A DNA stretch of 64,000 nt from Emticicia agri (GTDB taxonomy: Bacteria > Bacteroidota > Bacteroidia > Cytophagales > Spirosomataceae). The stretch's first letter is position 1. Every line of letters begins with the position of its first letter. A program made the position numbers and the translations under genes. The stretch lies in assembly GCF_004168285.1 (NCBI RefSeq), contig NZ_SEWF01000004.1:169789-233788 (forward strand), written 5' to 3'. The notes beneath the pieces are model-generated. The model ran no database searches and was not told where the DNA came from. It was given only the letters and a program-made list of their open reading frames with translations. This document shows, piece after piece, positions 54,393 through 62,883 of the stretch.

Positions 54393-54521
54393 TATGTAGT
54401 CATTTGACTACAAATATATATGTAGCCATTTAACTACGCAAATTTTTCAGCAGTTTTTTTTGAAGTTTTATTGATTTTTCTGGAATCAGTTAATTTTGTT
54501 CTCTTGGTTATAAAGAAAATT

Positions 54522-54553
54522 AAAAAGCCCTCTCATTTCTGAGAAGGCTTTTT
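54522..54553. terminator. Hairpin AAAAAGCC... / GGCTTTTT, likely bidirectional terminator
   Basis: AAAAAGCC (54522-54529) pairs with GGCTTTTT (54546-54553), with an inner TCTC/GAGA and one mismatch. It has T-runs on both strands and stands past the stop of the minus-strand alpha/beta hydrolase gene (54602). Confidence 0.7.
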
Positions 54554-54601
54554 GACCTAAGCTGTATCAGAAACCCAGATGACCTACAAAGACACTTTTT
54601 T

Positions 54602-55639
54602 CTATCCGTCGCTTGTCGCCTTCAGGAATTTAATAAGTCCTTCCATATAAGTTTTCTGGTCGTCCCACATAGCCATGTGGCTGCCATTAGGGCAGAGAAG
54701 GTAACTACCATTCTGCACCTGTGTACTCATCCATTGCATGTGGTTAGGGTCCATCGTATCATGCTTGGCACCAATCACCAATGTAGGCACCGTAATATTT
54801 TTCAGTTGGGCTTTACGGTCCCAGTTTGCCAGATTCCCTCCTATCCCAAACTCGCTTGGCCCTTGCATGGTTACATACAGCGAATTATTCATCTTGCCGA
54901 ATGTTCGTGTTACGGGCTCCGGCCATTGGTCAACCGGCATCCGGCAGATGTGTTTGGCATAGAAATTGGGCATCAGTAACTCCATATATTCAGGGTTTGT
55001 AAAATCTTTTTTCGCTTCTATCTCACGGATACGGGCAAGTATTTTCGGGTCGAACTGCGGAGCCAGTACACTGTCTGCATATTTGCCATAATCGGGGCAA
55101 CTGCTCATCATATTTGAGATAATCAGTCCTTTGATGTGTTGCTGATATTTCAGCGAGTATTCCATTGCTAAGATACCCCCCCACGAATGGCCCAAGAGAT
55201 AAAAATTGGTATTGTCTAATTTTAATGCCTGCCGTACCTGTTCTAATTCCTCTACGAAGCGGGGCAATTGCCAGAAAGTTGTATCTTTGGGGTTATCAGA
55301 ATTTCCGCACCCTAATTGGTCGTAGTAAATCAGTTCGATACCCTCAACAGGCAAAAAGCTCTCCATACACTCAAAGTATTCATGGGTACCACCCGGCCCG
55401 CCATTAAGTACCAATAGTTTAATGCTTGGGTTATTGCCAATTCTCTTTGTCCAGACCTTAAAGTTCCCTTTAGGGCTATTAATTGTAACCATCTGAATAC
55501 CCCCCGATTTAATACCAGAAGTAGTATCTTTAAAATATTGCGTTAAGATATGATCCTGCGTTGAGGTATGATTCTGGCAACTGCTTAAATAAACTGCCAT
55601 ACAAACAAATAAGGTAAGAAACAGGAGTTTTTTTATCAT
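54602..55639 (-). CDS. Lipoprotein alpha/beta hydrolase of the prolyl iminopeptidase type
   Basis: 345 residues. Lipobox-like LSSC near residue 20 after a hydrophobic leader. The family motifs GGPGGTHEYFECM, IYYDQLGCGNSDNP and the nucleophile elbow LLGHSWGGILAME; the acid/His near VIGAKHDTMDPNH and NGSHMAMWDD. Cuts N-terminal proline or acts as an esterase; likely anchored in a membrane. Confidence 0.86.
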   Translation of the reverse strand: MIKKLLFLTLFVCMAVYLSSCQNHTSTQDHILTQYFKDTTSGIKSGGIQMVTINSPKGNFKVWTKRIGNNPSIKLLVLNGGPGGTHEYFECMESFLPVEGIELIYYDQLGCGNSDNPKDTTFWQLPRFVEELEQVRQALKLDNTNFYLLGHSWGGILAMEYSLKYQQHIKGLIISNMMSSCPDYGKYADSVLAPQFDPKILARIREIEAKKDFTNPEYMELLMPNFYAKHICRMPVDQWPEPVTRTFGKMNNSLYVTMQGPSEFGIGGNLANWDRKAQLKNITVPTLVIGAKHDTMDPNHMQWMSTQVQNGSYLLCPNGSHMAMWDDQKTYMEGLIKFLKATSDG

Positions 55640-55794
55640 AGTGGTAGCGTTTGGTTGAATGATACAAATATATAAAAAACCACTACAATCATTGCAAAGA
55701 ATAGGTTATTCAAATATCAATATAGGCGTGCCGGAACAGCTATACACATATAACAATACATATTCACTAAGTAATATTCAGATAGCTATTTAAA

Positions 55795-55822
55795 CAAAAA
55801 AGTCGCCAATGACTGGCGACTT
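55795..55822 (-). terminator. Rho-independent terminator of the SRPBCC gene
   Basis: AGTCGCCA (55801-55808) pairs with TGGCGACT (55814-55821), short loop, with an A-run before it on the plus strand, which is a U-run on the minus-strand transcript of 55841-56350. Confidence 0.7.
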
Positions 55823-55840
55823 ATAAGTAGTTTTCCTTTA

Positions 55841-56350
55841 TTAAAATTGAGGATCTTTTTCCTTCAACATTTCTTCGAGGTTATCCAATCCCATCGTAAA
55901 GCCTTCTTTAAAGCCCATATTCAACTGCCCTTCCATATCTGCTGAACTTTCGTACTGAACGGTAACATCAACCATTCCATGCCCGTTTTCTTCGCTAAAA
56001 ATAATTGTCCAGAAAGAATGAGGCATTTCAGGGTTTTCTTTTCCGTCTTCATCACAGAAGGCATCTGACCACGAAATAAATCTTTTCTCTTTAATTTTAT
56101 CGTATTCTGCTTTACTCCAGTGCTTTTCGTTTTCAGGGCCAATCATGGCGTAGAGCCACATGCCTCCTTCGCTGAAATTAAAATGTTTAGTTTGTGCACG
56201 CCAGGGCTGTGGTGCCCACCATTGATCCAGAATTCCGGCTTTTGTCCAGGCATCCCAAACTGTCTCAAGATTTGCCGGAAATTCACGTTGTACACTCACG
56301 GTATTATTTTCTTCATTTACCGTAAAGTCAAATATTAAGTCCTTTGTCAT
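55841..56350 (-). CDS. SRPBCC / AHSA1-type domain protein (2)
   Basis: 169 residues: VSVQREFPANLETVWDAWTKAGILDQWW, the AHSA1 signature, and the C-terminal helix GFKEGFTMGLDNLEEMLKE. Second such protein in the window, not in the ArsR operon. Single gene with a terminator. Confidence 0.84.
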   Translation of the reverse strand: MTKDLIFDFTVNEENNTVSVQREFPANLETVWDAWTKAGILDQWWAPQPWRAQTKHFNFSEGGMWLYAMIGPENEKHWSKAEYDKIKEKRFISWSDAFCDEDGKENPEMPHSFWTIIFSEENGHGMVDVTVQYESSADMEGQLNMGFKEGFTMGLDNLEEMLKEKDPQF

Positions 56351-56567
56351 TTTCTTAAGTTTTTAGTTTAACAATAAGGTCTTGTTGTATTAGCTGATCA
56401 AAAAACTATACCACTGTAATCATTCCCTATTGGTTTGTGGAATATTATAGGCAATCAGTCAGGTAAGGCTATAAAATGCGTCTCAAATTACCTTCAGGTT
56501 GGCGCAAATGCCCCTTGTATAAGTTTGGCATGCGTTTTAGTTTTGTATATACACTCAATACACACAT

Positions 56568-57074
56568 ATGCCTACCAATAACAATCCCACAGCCGGACTT
56601 GAACTTGCCCAGATTGGCTGGGTAGTTCCAGATATTGATGCCGCAGTAAAACTCCTTTCGGGTACTTTAGGCATAACCGGATTCCCTCCGCCCGAATATA
56701 TCAAAGCACAGGATTTGAACATGAGCTATTATGGTAAGGTTGTAGAAGCCGACTGGCTGACTACACAAACCTATAACGGCCATACTTTTGTTGAGCTCAT
56801 TCAGCCGCTTTCAGGCCAAAGTATGTTTCACGATTATCTGGCTAAATATCCCACAGGTGGCACACAGCACCTTGCTTACCGTTTACCAATCAGTAGTTTT
56901 GAGCAAGTGGTGAGTAGTCTGCATGAAAAAGGCTTTGAAGTTATCAGTGAAGTTGATCATCCGATTGCCCGTATGCTATTTTTTGATACCTATCAGAAAT
57001 TAGGGGTTGCCACCGAAATTATGGGTGTTACGCCAAAGGGCTGGGCTGCCATTGAGCAAATGACAAAAGGCTGA
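56568..57074 (+). CDS. VOC-family protein (glyoxalase-like)
   Basis: 168 residues with the vicinal oxygen chelate plan: LAQIGWVVPDIDAAVKLLSGTLG, then HTFVELIQPLSGQS, TQHLAYRLPISSFEQVVSSL and a metal-ligand region KLGVATEIMG. The enzymatic reaction cannot be told. It is followed by the RibD-like gene after 65 bp on the same strand. Confidence 0.84.
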   Translation: MPTNNNPTAGLELAQIGWVVPDIDAAVKLLSGTLGITGFPPPEYIKAQDLNMSYYGKVVEADWLTTQTYNGHTFVELIQPLSGQSMFHDYLAKYPTGGTQHLAYRLPISSFEQVVSSLHEKGFEVISEVDHPIARMLFFDTYQKLGVATEIMGVTPKGWAAIEQMTKG

Positions 57075-57138
57075 TAGGCATCACCCCCCAACACTTTAAA
57101 AATTATCAATTGAAAGAAAATCAAAACTTCGAAACTAT

Positions 57139-57699
57139 ATGAGAAAAGTAATTTTTGGAATAAATATTTCTATAGATGGTTGTTGCGACCACACCAAACA
57201 GACAGGCGGTGAAGATGTCCATGTATTTTTTGCCCAACTCATGCAGGAGGCCGACGTACTCGTGTATGGTCGTAAAACCTATGAATTGATGGTTCCTTTC
57301 TGGCCTGATATGGCAAAAAATCAGTCAGGAGACACCCAAGAAATGAACGATTTTGCCAAGGCATTTGATTCTGTTGGCAAAATTGTGGTCTTTTCGCATA
57401 CCTTGCAGGAAGCCTATGGAGAAAAAACGACCATTGTCCGCACCAGCCCACAAGCAGAAATCAGCCGATTAAAACAGGAAGAAGGAGGGAATATTTTATT
57501 AGGTGGGGTTGATTTGCCTTCTCAACTGGTAGAATCCGGTTTAGTTGATGAATTTATTGTGGTTGTTCAGCCACTCGTTGCCGGAGAAGGAAGACGTTTG
57601 TTTGATACCATGAGCTTACCTGAGACATTACAATTAAATCTGATTGAATCAAAGGTTTTCCCATCGGGCTGTGTTGTGCTTCGGTATGTGAAGGAATGA
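57139..57699 (+). CDS. RibD C-terminal / dihydrofolate reductase-like protein (2)
   Basis: 186 residues. MRKVIFGINISIDGCCDH, VLVYGRKTYELMVPFWPD, KIVVFSHTL and GNILLGGVDLPSQLVE fit the RibD_C fold; related in family to 25810-26343. Cytoplasmic reductase with unknown substrate. A perfect 13-bp stem terminator follows at 57734-57771. Confidence 0.85.
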   Translation: MRKVIFGINISIDGCCDHTKQTGGEDVHVFFAQLMQEADVLVYGRKTYELMVPFWPDMAKNQSGDTQEMNDFAKAFDSVGKIVVFSHTLQEAYGEKTTIVRTSPQAEISRLKQEEGGNILLGGVDLPSQLVESGLVDEFIVVVQPLVAGEGRRLFDTMSLPETLQLNLIESKVFPSGCVVLRYVKE

Positions 57700-57733
57700 G
57701 ATTGGAGGAACAGATTAGAAATATTTATCAAAT

Positions 57734-57771
57734 AAAAGAGGTAGTCATATTTGATTTTGACTACCTCTTTT
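57734..57771. terminator. Terminator with a perfect 13-bp stem
   Basis: AAAAGAGGTAGTC (57734-57746) pairs with GACTACCTCTTTT (57759-57771), loop of 12 bp. It serves the RibD-like gene on the plus strand, and by symmetry could end a transcript on the minus strand. Confidence 0.75.
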
Positions 57772-57772
57772 G

Positions 57773-57853
57773 TGAACCCGACAGGATTCGAACGGCAGCG
57801 GCAGACGTTCTGCGGCCGACCGTCTGCGACCCACAGATTAGAAATCTGTTGCT
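57773..57853 (-). pseudogene. tRNA-Arg(UCU) 3' half with a 30-bp GC-rich insert
   Basis: The sequence matches the 3' half of the intact tRNA at 57892-57965 (from the anticodon stem to the discriminator), except one substitution and a 30-bp GC-rich block at 57794-57823 placed between GATTCGAAC and CTGCGACCC. The 5' half is absent, so it cannot fold as a tRNA. Confidence 0.8.
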
Positions 57854-57860
57854 TTTGGGC

Positions 57861-57890
57861 ATAAAAAAAGCCTTCTCAATAAGAAGGCTT
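57861..57890 (-). terminator. Terminator of tRNA-Arg
   Basis: AAGCCTTCT (57868-57876) pairs with AGAAGGCTT (57882-57890); an A-run at 57863-57869 gives a U-run on the minus strand directly past the tRNA. Confidence 0.75.
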
Positions 57891-57891
57891 G

Positions 57892-57965
57892 TGAACCCGG
57901 CAGGATTCGAACCTGCGACCCACAGATTAGAAATCTGTTGCTCTATCCAGCTGAGCTACGGATCC
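57892..57965 (-). tRNA. tRNA-Arg (anticodon TCT)
   Basis: On the minus strand the sequence starts GGATCCG and ends CGGGTTC plus discriminator A, a 7-bp acceptor stem with two G-U pairs. Anticodon stem ACAGA/TCTGT encloses the loop TTTCTAA with anticodon TCT. The T-loop TTCGAAT is intact. CCA is not encoded. Confidence 0.9.
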
Positions 57966-58064
57966 GTTTCGGTTGTTTTCCCGAATGTGGGTGCAAATAT
58001 AGTAGTTTCATTTTATGATTCAAAACTCGTTAAAAAAAAATATGAATTTTGCATGAGCTTATTG

Positions 58065-58087
58065 TGAACCCGGCAGGATTCGAACCT
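58065..58087 (-). pseudogene. tRNA-Arg 3' end fragment
   Basis: A 23-bp exact copy of the 3' end of the tRNA-Arg at 57892-57914 (TGAACCCGGCAGGATTCGAA then CCT on the plus strand). It is fused to a tRNA-Lys remnant facing the other way. Confidence 0.75.
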
Positions 58088-58096
58088 ATGAACCTC

Positions 58097-58151
58097 ATAT
58101 AGCAATTGACTCTTAATCAATGGGTCGATAGTTCGAGCCCCTCCGGGGGCA
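58097..58151 (+). pseudogene. tRNA-Lys (anticodon CTT) remnant
   Basis: The anticodon arm ATTGA-CTCTTAA-TCAAT (58105-58121) is intact and reads CTT, and a 3' end with TTCGAGC and CGGGGGC-A follows. But the T-stem GATAG/CCCTC is mispaired, the D-arm is shortened, and the 5' acceptor half is replaced by the reversed tRNA-Arg piece. Not functional as it stands. Confidence 0.7.
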
Positions 58152-58161
58152 CCTGATAATC

Positions 58162-58190
58162 AAGCACTTATATTTTTCTTGTAAGTGTTT
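58162..58190 (+). terminator. Terminator after the tRNA-Lys remnant
   Basis: AAGCACTTA (58162-58170) pairs with TAAGTGTTT (58182-58190) with one G-U pair, followed by a T-run on the plus strand. It suggests the remnant was once a real transcription unit. Confidence 0.6.
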
Positions 58191-58393
58191 TTTTATCTGC
58201 ACAGGATTTACCTAGGGCTTTTAGCATCTTATATGGTAACTCGCTCTATCAGGAATAATAGTAAAACTGTTGTCAACTCCTTTGGAAATAGAAGCTTAAT
58301 GCTTTTCCTGATCTTTTAATATAGTATAAGAATAAGGATTTTATTATAGTGTATCCGTATCTAATAACAAAAATTAAGATGCTGTTATGAGAG

Positions 58394-58569
58394 TTTATAT
58401 CGAATAAGATTTTAGTAGCTAGATTTCAAATTTACTCTAACCGATGATTTTAAATAGGTGTTGATTATAAGCTAATTGTATTTTATCTACGGAGTAAATT
58501 GCTTAAAAATTGATTGAATACGGCCTGCTTTTTCAAATTCATATGCTATAAACTCTTATTCGATATAAA
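58394..58569. repeat. Long-spaced inverted repeat TTTATATCGAATAAGA
   Basis: 58394-58409 and 58554-58569 are exact 16-bp reverse complements 144 bp apart. Inside, TTTACTC (58430 on) and GAGTAAA (58493 on) also face each other. It occupies part of the AT-rich gene-free stretch 58152-58746 (595 bp), where I see no gene. It may be a decayed mobile element. Confidence 0.5.
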
Positions 58570-58746
58570 TTCTATTATTGAAAAAAATTATTCTTCTTCC
58601 AAAGAAAAATAAGAGTTTTTATTGAATGAAATAGTGCTGAAATTAATTATCTTTAGGGCTGATTTTAGCTGTAAAACTATATAAGTACCCTTATGGGACA
58701 AAATTAGATTTTAATATCCGTCTTTGTAAACCTATTCTATCCTCCG

Positions 58747-61700
58747 ATGATAAAACCTCTATCCCGCTTATCTAAAAGCCTTGCTGTTGCCTTTTGTCTG
58801 CTCGCTACTCACCTTACTGTTGCTCAGGTACCTTATCTGGTTAAAGACATTCTTGAAGGTTCTGCTGTTTCCAATATCAATAATCAGATAAATGTAAATG
58901 GAACGCTATTTTTTACTGCTGAAACAGTAAATTATGGAGAAGAGTTATGGAAATCTGACGGTACTGAAACCGGGACTGTACTGATAAAAGATATTTTTCC
59001 GGGAAGTAGTGGTTCTCAGATTACAATTCTATTACAAAATAATGGCATTGTGTATTTCAGAGCCAATAATGGAACAAATGGGAGCGAATTATGGAGAAGC
59101 GATGGCACACCAACCGGCACCTATATGGTAAAAGATATTAATCCTTCCGGTGATGCAGATATATTCAGTCCTAGTGTTTATGAGGGCAATATCTACTTTA
59201 GAGCCAATGATGGGGTAAATGGGGCTGAATTATGGAAAAGTGATGGCACGCCATCAGGCACCCAACTATTGAAAGATATTAATTCTAATGGAGATTCAAA
59301 CATTAATGGTTTTACGATTTTAAATAATACTTTATATTTTTCTGCCACTGATAATCAGTATGGATATGAATTATGGAAAACAAATGGCACAGCGCCCGGT
59401 ACAGTGCTGGTAGAAAACATTAATTCAATACCTGGCGCTGGCTCTAACCCATCTGGTTTATTCGTTTTCAAAAAGGCTTTGTATTTTGCGGCTGATGACG
59501 GCGTGCATGGTTATGAATTGTGGAAAAGCGATAGCACAGGTACAAGTCTGCTAAAAGATATAGGTACTACTACTGGCACAGAATTATCAGGTTTTACGGT
59601 TATGAATAATGATTTGTATTTTATTGCTGATGACAATGAGCATGGTTTTGAACTATGGAAAACCGATGGTACAGGGCCTGGTACAGTATTGGTAAAAGAT
59701 ATAAATGTAGGTACGGGCGGCGCAGACCTCTCAGATTTTACGGTCTTCAAAAAGGCTTTGTACTTTGTGGCTTATGACCCTGCCAGTGGCCGTGAATTAT
59801 GGAAAAGCGATAGTACCGGAACAACAATTGTAAAAGACATTTTTGATGGAAGCACAGGCTCAAATCCGGCTTATCTGACAATCCTGAATAATATTTTATA
59901 TTTTACGGCTGAATATAATGGTGGGGTAGCTTTGTGGAAAACAGATGGCACCCTGTCCGGAACGGTCATGATTAAAGATTTTTATCCGGGCATAGAATTG
60001 CTGACTAAAGACTCAGACAGCGGCAATGGCCAGTTGTATTTGGCTGTAAATGACAGTTCCCTTGGCTCTGAATTATGGAGAAGTGATGGCACAACAGCTG
60101 GTACCAAACTACTGAAGGATATTAATTCGGGGCTTCCGAGTTCCATGCCCAATCAGTTTGTTAATATCAATGGTAAACTATATTTCACTGCCAGTGGCGT
60201 GGCAGACAACGTTTCGTATGGCAATGAGCTCTGGAGTATTGGAAACTGTATCGATACAAATCCTGCTGTGAGCAAAACAAACAAAACAAGTACGTTTAAT
60301 TCTCAGGTTCATAACACCACCACAACCTGCAATTGTGATATATTCAATAATCTTATCAGCAAAGTCAATGCAACGGGCACAAATCCTGTAAACGGAAACA
60401 TTGAAACTGCTGTCTGGATTGAGCCGACCACACCGGCCACTTATGTGAAACGCCATTATGAAATTAAACCAGAATCTGCTGATACTACACTTACTGGTAC
60501 TGTAACGCTGTACTTCACCCAGGCTGAATTTGATGCCTACAATGCAGCCACTTCAGCCTATACCTTTAAACTTCCGGTTAATAGCAGCGATGCCTCAGGC
60601 ATTGGCAATTTATTGATTGAAAGACGAAGGGGTTACTCATCTGATGGAACAGGCCTGCCTGGTACTTACAATGGTAGCATCCATTCGATTAATCCTGAAG
60701 ATACAGATATTGTATGGAATAGTACGGCTAACCGTTGGGAAGTCAGTTTTGCCACTACCGGATTCGGTGGGTTTTTCATCAATAGTCTTACAGTTACAGA
60801 GCCTACAGGTGTGGCTGTCAGTGCCACGGCTGTTTGCAGTGGAACACCTGTTATACTTACTGCCACTTGTGCTGTCGGAACCATTACCTGGTACATAGAC
60901 TCCAGCGGTGGAACAGCTATCGGTACAGGTAATAATCTGAGTTATATCAGGACGTCACTCACTACCTACTATGCCTCTTGTGAAATCGGTAATCTGGCAA
61001 GTGCCCGTATTGCTACTAATCCTGTATCAACTCATGCTATGCCTTCGCAACCAACCAATGTTTCTGTTAGTAGTCTGGTTGTTTGCGCAGGTACCAGCAT
61101 CACTCTAAGCGCTACCTGCGCCAGCGGAAGCATTGTCTGGTATAACCAGGCCACAAGTAGAACAACTATCGGGACAGGGAATGGCTTTGTATATACCCCT
61201 ACCAAATCCGGTGCATATTATGCTACTTGCCTGAATGGAATTTGTGAATCAGGAAGAGTGGCGACCAGCCATACAGTATATTTGTTGCAACCTGATGCTC
61301 CGTCGAATGTTGCGGTTGATAAGACACTAATCTGTAGTGGCACAAGTGTTTCCTTAACTGCTACCTGTTCAATTGGAATGCTTAATTGGTATACACAGGC
61401 TACCGGCGGAATAGCCATTGGAACGGGTAACGCACTTTTACAAAGCCCAACTGAAAATACAACTTACTATGCCACCTGTGTAAATGGCGAGTGTTTCAGT
61501 AGCAGAGTTGCTACAAATCAGGTAACAGTTAATGCACAACCCACTGCACCAACCGGTGTAGCAGTAAATAAAACATCTATCTGTATTGGAGAGAGCATCA
61601 ATTTAACAGCTACCTGCGCCATAGGTACTGTAAACTGGTATATTTCAGCAAGCGGAGGTACGGTAAGCGCAGGAGAGAGCATTGGAATTGGAAATAGCCT

Positions 61701-62721
61701 CGTGATAAATCCTGTGGCTACTGCTACTTACATAGCTGAATGTATAAATAATATATGCTTTAGCTCCCGGGTTCTTACCAATGAAATTGAAGTAAAATCC
61801 AGACCTAATAAACCTGTCATTACAGGTGCAGAAGATGTATGCAGCAATATAGTAACATCACTCACTGCTAGTTCAACCGGCTCTTCAGTCCAGACTACTT
61901 ATCACTGGTCTGGAGGCTTAAGCGGCCAAACCATTAGTTTTTCGCCCATTACCAGCAAGGCGTTTAAAGTTGTAGCCACTTATGACGGGTGCAACAGCGA
62001 TTCATCAGATGTATTCTACCTGCATGTAACCAGGCCGGTAGCGAGCATTACGGCTGATAATCAAGCCATCTGTAAAGGTGATTTTTCCCTATTGACAGGC
62101 CAATGTGAATCACTAGCTGATGCTTTTTACTGGAGCACCGAACAAGTCCTAACTAATATTCCATCTAATCCTTTGAACAAGGTTAACAGGATAGTAAGCG
62201 CACCTGGCACTTATAAAGGCTATTGCCTTTCTGAAATGGGTTGCCTAAGCTCCGAGACCAGTATTACCATTACACAGGCTGATAATTGCGGAGGACAGGG
62301 TTTTATTACCATCATTCCCGCCAAACCACTTATTTGTCCCGGTGCATCTGTCAACCTTAGTGCAAGCGGTTGTAGTGGTACCATTACCTGGATTTTTGGC
62401 ACCAGCAGCCAGACCGGAACATCTATTGTCGCCAGTCCGGGTACTACCAGCACTTACATTGCCCAATGCAGTACAGGCGGAGCAGCAAGTGTTGAGGTAA
62501 ATGTAGTTGGCTCTGCTGTGACAATGACTTCTAATATAGTTACTGGCACTAATCTGATTAAAGCCCTGAATACCATAGAATCGGCCAAGAAAATCGGTAA
62601 TTCTGATTTTTCACCGTTTGCCAATGTGACATTTGAGGCCGGAAAGTCTATTACGCTTAAACCTGGCTTTTCAGTGGAATATAGAAGCACATTTAAAACC
62701 GAAATAAGGGCCTGTTATTAG
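58747..62721 (+). CDS. Large secreted surface protein with ELWKSDGT and Ig-like repeats
   Basis: 1324 residues, signal peptide about 1-26 (VAQ). Residues about 30-500 hold nine repeats of the type G-x-ELWKSDGT-x-x-GT-x-L-V-K-D-I spaced by about 50 residues, a beta-propeller-like arrangement, with a degenerate tenth (GNELWSIGNC). Residues about 684-1015 hold four copies of an Ig-like unit of about 83 residues (VAVSATAVCSG, VSVSSLVVCAG, VAVDKTLICSG, VAVNKTSICIG) with conserved Cys and TWY/NWY. Two more Ig-like units follow, and the end (NTIESAKKIGN...FEAGKSITLKPGFS) is a C-terminal domain common in Cytophagales surface proteins. Probably anchored or secreted; ligand unknown. Confidence 0.85.
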   Translation: MIKPLSRLSKSLAVAFCLLATHLTVAQVPYLVKDILEGSAVSNINNQINVNGTLFFTAETVNYGEELWKSDGTETGTVLIKDIFPGSSGSQITILLQNNGIVYFRANNGTNGSELWRSDGTPTGTYMVKDINPSGDADIFSPSVYEGNIYFRANDGVNGAELWKSDGTPSGTQLLKDINSNGDSNINGFTILNNTLYFSATDNQYGYELWKTNGTAPGTVLVENINSIPGAGSNPSGLFVFKKALYFAADDGVHGYELWKSDSTGTSLLKDIGTTTGTELSGFTVMNNDLYFIADDNEHGFELWKTDGTGPGTVLVKDINVGTGGADLSDFTVFKKALYFVAYDPASGRELWKSDSTGTTIVKDIFDGSTGSNPAYLTILNNILYFTAEYNGGVALWKTDGTLSGTVMIKDFYPGIELLTKDSDSGNGQLYLAVNDSSLGSELWRSDGTTAGTKLLKDINSGLPSSMPNQFVNINGKLYFTASGVADNVSYGNELWSIGNCIDTNPAVSKTNKTSTFNSQVHNTTTTCNCDIFNNLISKVNATGTNPVNGNIETAVWIEPTTPATYVKRHYEIKPESADTTLTGTVTLYFTQAEFDAYNAATSAYTFKLPVNSSDASGIGNLLIERRRGYSSDGTGLPGTYNGSIHSINPEDTDIVWNSTANRWEVSFATTGFGGFFINSLTVTEPTGVAVSATAVCSGTPVILTATCAVGTITWYIDSSGGTAIGTGNNLSYIRTSLTTYYASCEIGNLASARIATNPVSTHAMPSQPTNVSVSSLVVCAGTSITLSATCASGSIVWYNQATSRTTIGTGNGFVYTPTKSGAYYATCLNGICESGRVATSHTVYLLQPDAPSNVAVDKTLICSGTSVSLTATCSIGMLNWYTQATGGIAIGTGNALLQSPTENTTYYATCVNGECFSSRVATNQVTVNAQPTAPTGVAVNKTSICIGESINLTATCAIGTVNWYISASGGTVSAGESIGIGNSLVINPVATATYIAECINNICFSSRVLTNEIEVKSRPNKPVITGAEDVCSNIVTSLTASSTGSSVQTTYHWSGGLSGQTISFSPITSKAFKVVATYDGCNSDSSDVFYLHVTRPVASITADNQAICKGDFSLLTGQCESLADAFYWSTEQVLTNIPSNPLNKVNRIVSAPGTYKGYCLSEMGCLSSETSITITQADNCGGQGFITIIPAKPLICPGASVNLSASGCSGTITWIFGTSSQTGTSIVASPGTTSTYIAQCSTGGAASVEVNVVGSAVTMTSNIVTGTNLIKALNTIESAKKIGNSDFSPFANVTFEAGKSITLKPGFSVEYRSTFKTEIRACY

Positions 62722-62730
62722 AGTACGTCA

Positions 62731-62787
62731 ATTAATATAATATCAGAATATGCAAAAGGCTTTTGCATATTCTGATATTATATTAAT
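62731..62787. terminator. 28-bp-arm palindrome after the surface protein
   Basis: 62731-62758 and 62760-62787 are perfect reverse complements around a single G (arm starts ATTAATATAATATCAG and ends GCAAAAG). It begins 9 bp past the stop codon at 62721 and ends 15 bp before the left end of the IS element. It may terminate the surface protein transcript and mark a target for insertion. Confidence 0.6.
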
Positions 62788-62802
62788 CTAAGTGTTGGAA
62801 AC

Positions 62803-62822
62803 TACTCTACCCGAAGATTTTT
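62803..62822 (+). repeat. Left terminal inverted repeat of the IS
   Basis: TACTCTACCCGAAGATTTTT, an exact match in reverse complement to 63981-64000. Confidence 0.85.
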
Positions 62823-62883
62823 AATTTATAAACAAAAAGGCTGAATTTTGTAGCGACCAAGCAAACAAAACCAACCTTTTAGA

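Noticed and set aside
57696..58067. Open frame of 123 codons on the plus strand over the tRNA region
   Set aside because: It is a read-through of the antisense of tRNA-Arg and its fragment; the peptide with GFEPATHRLEI is the well-known artefact of tRNA antisense frames.
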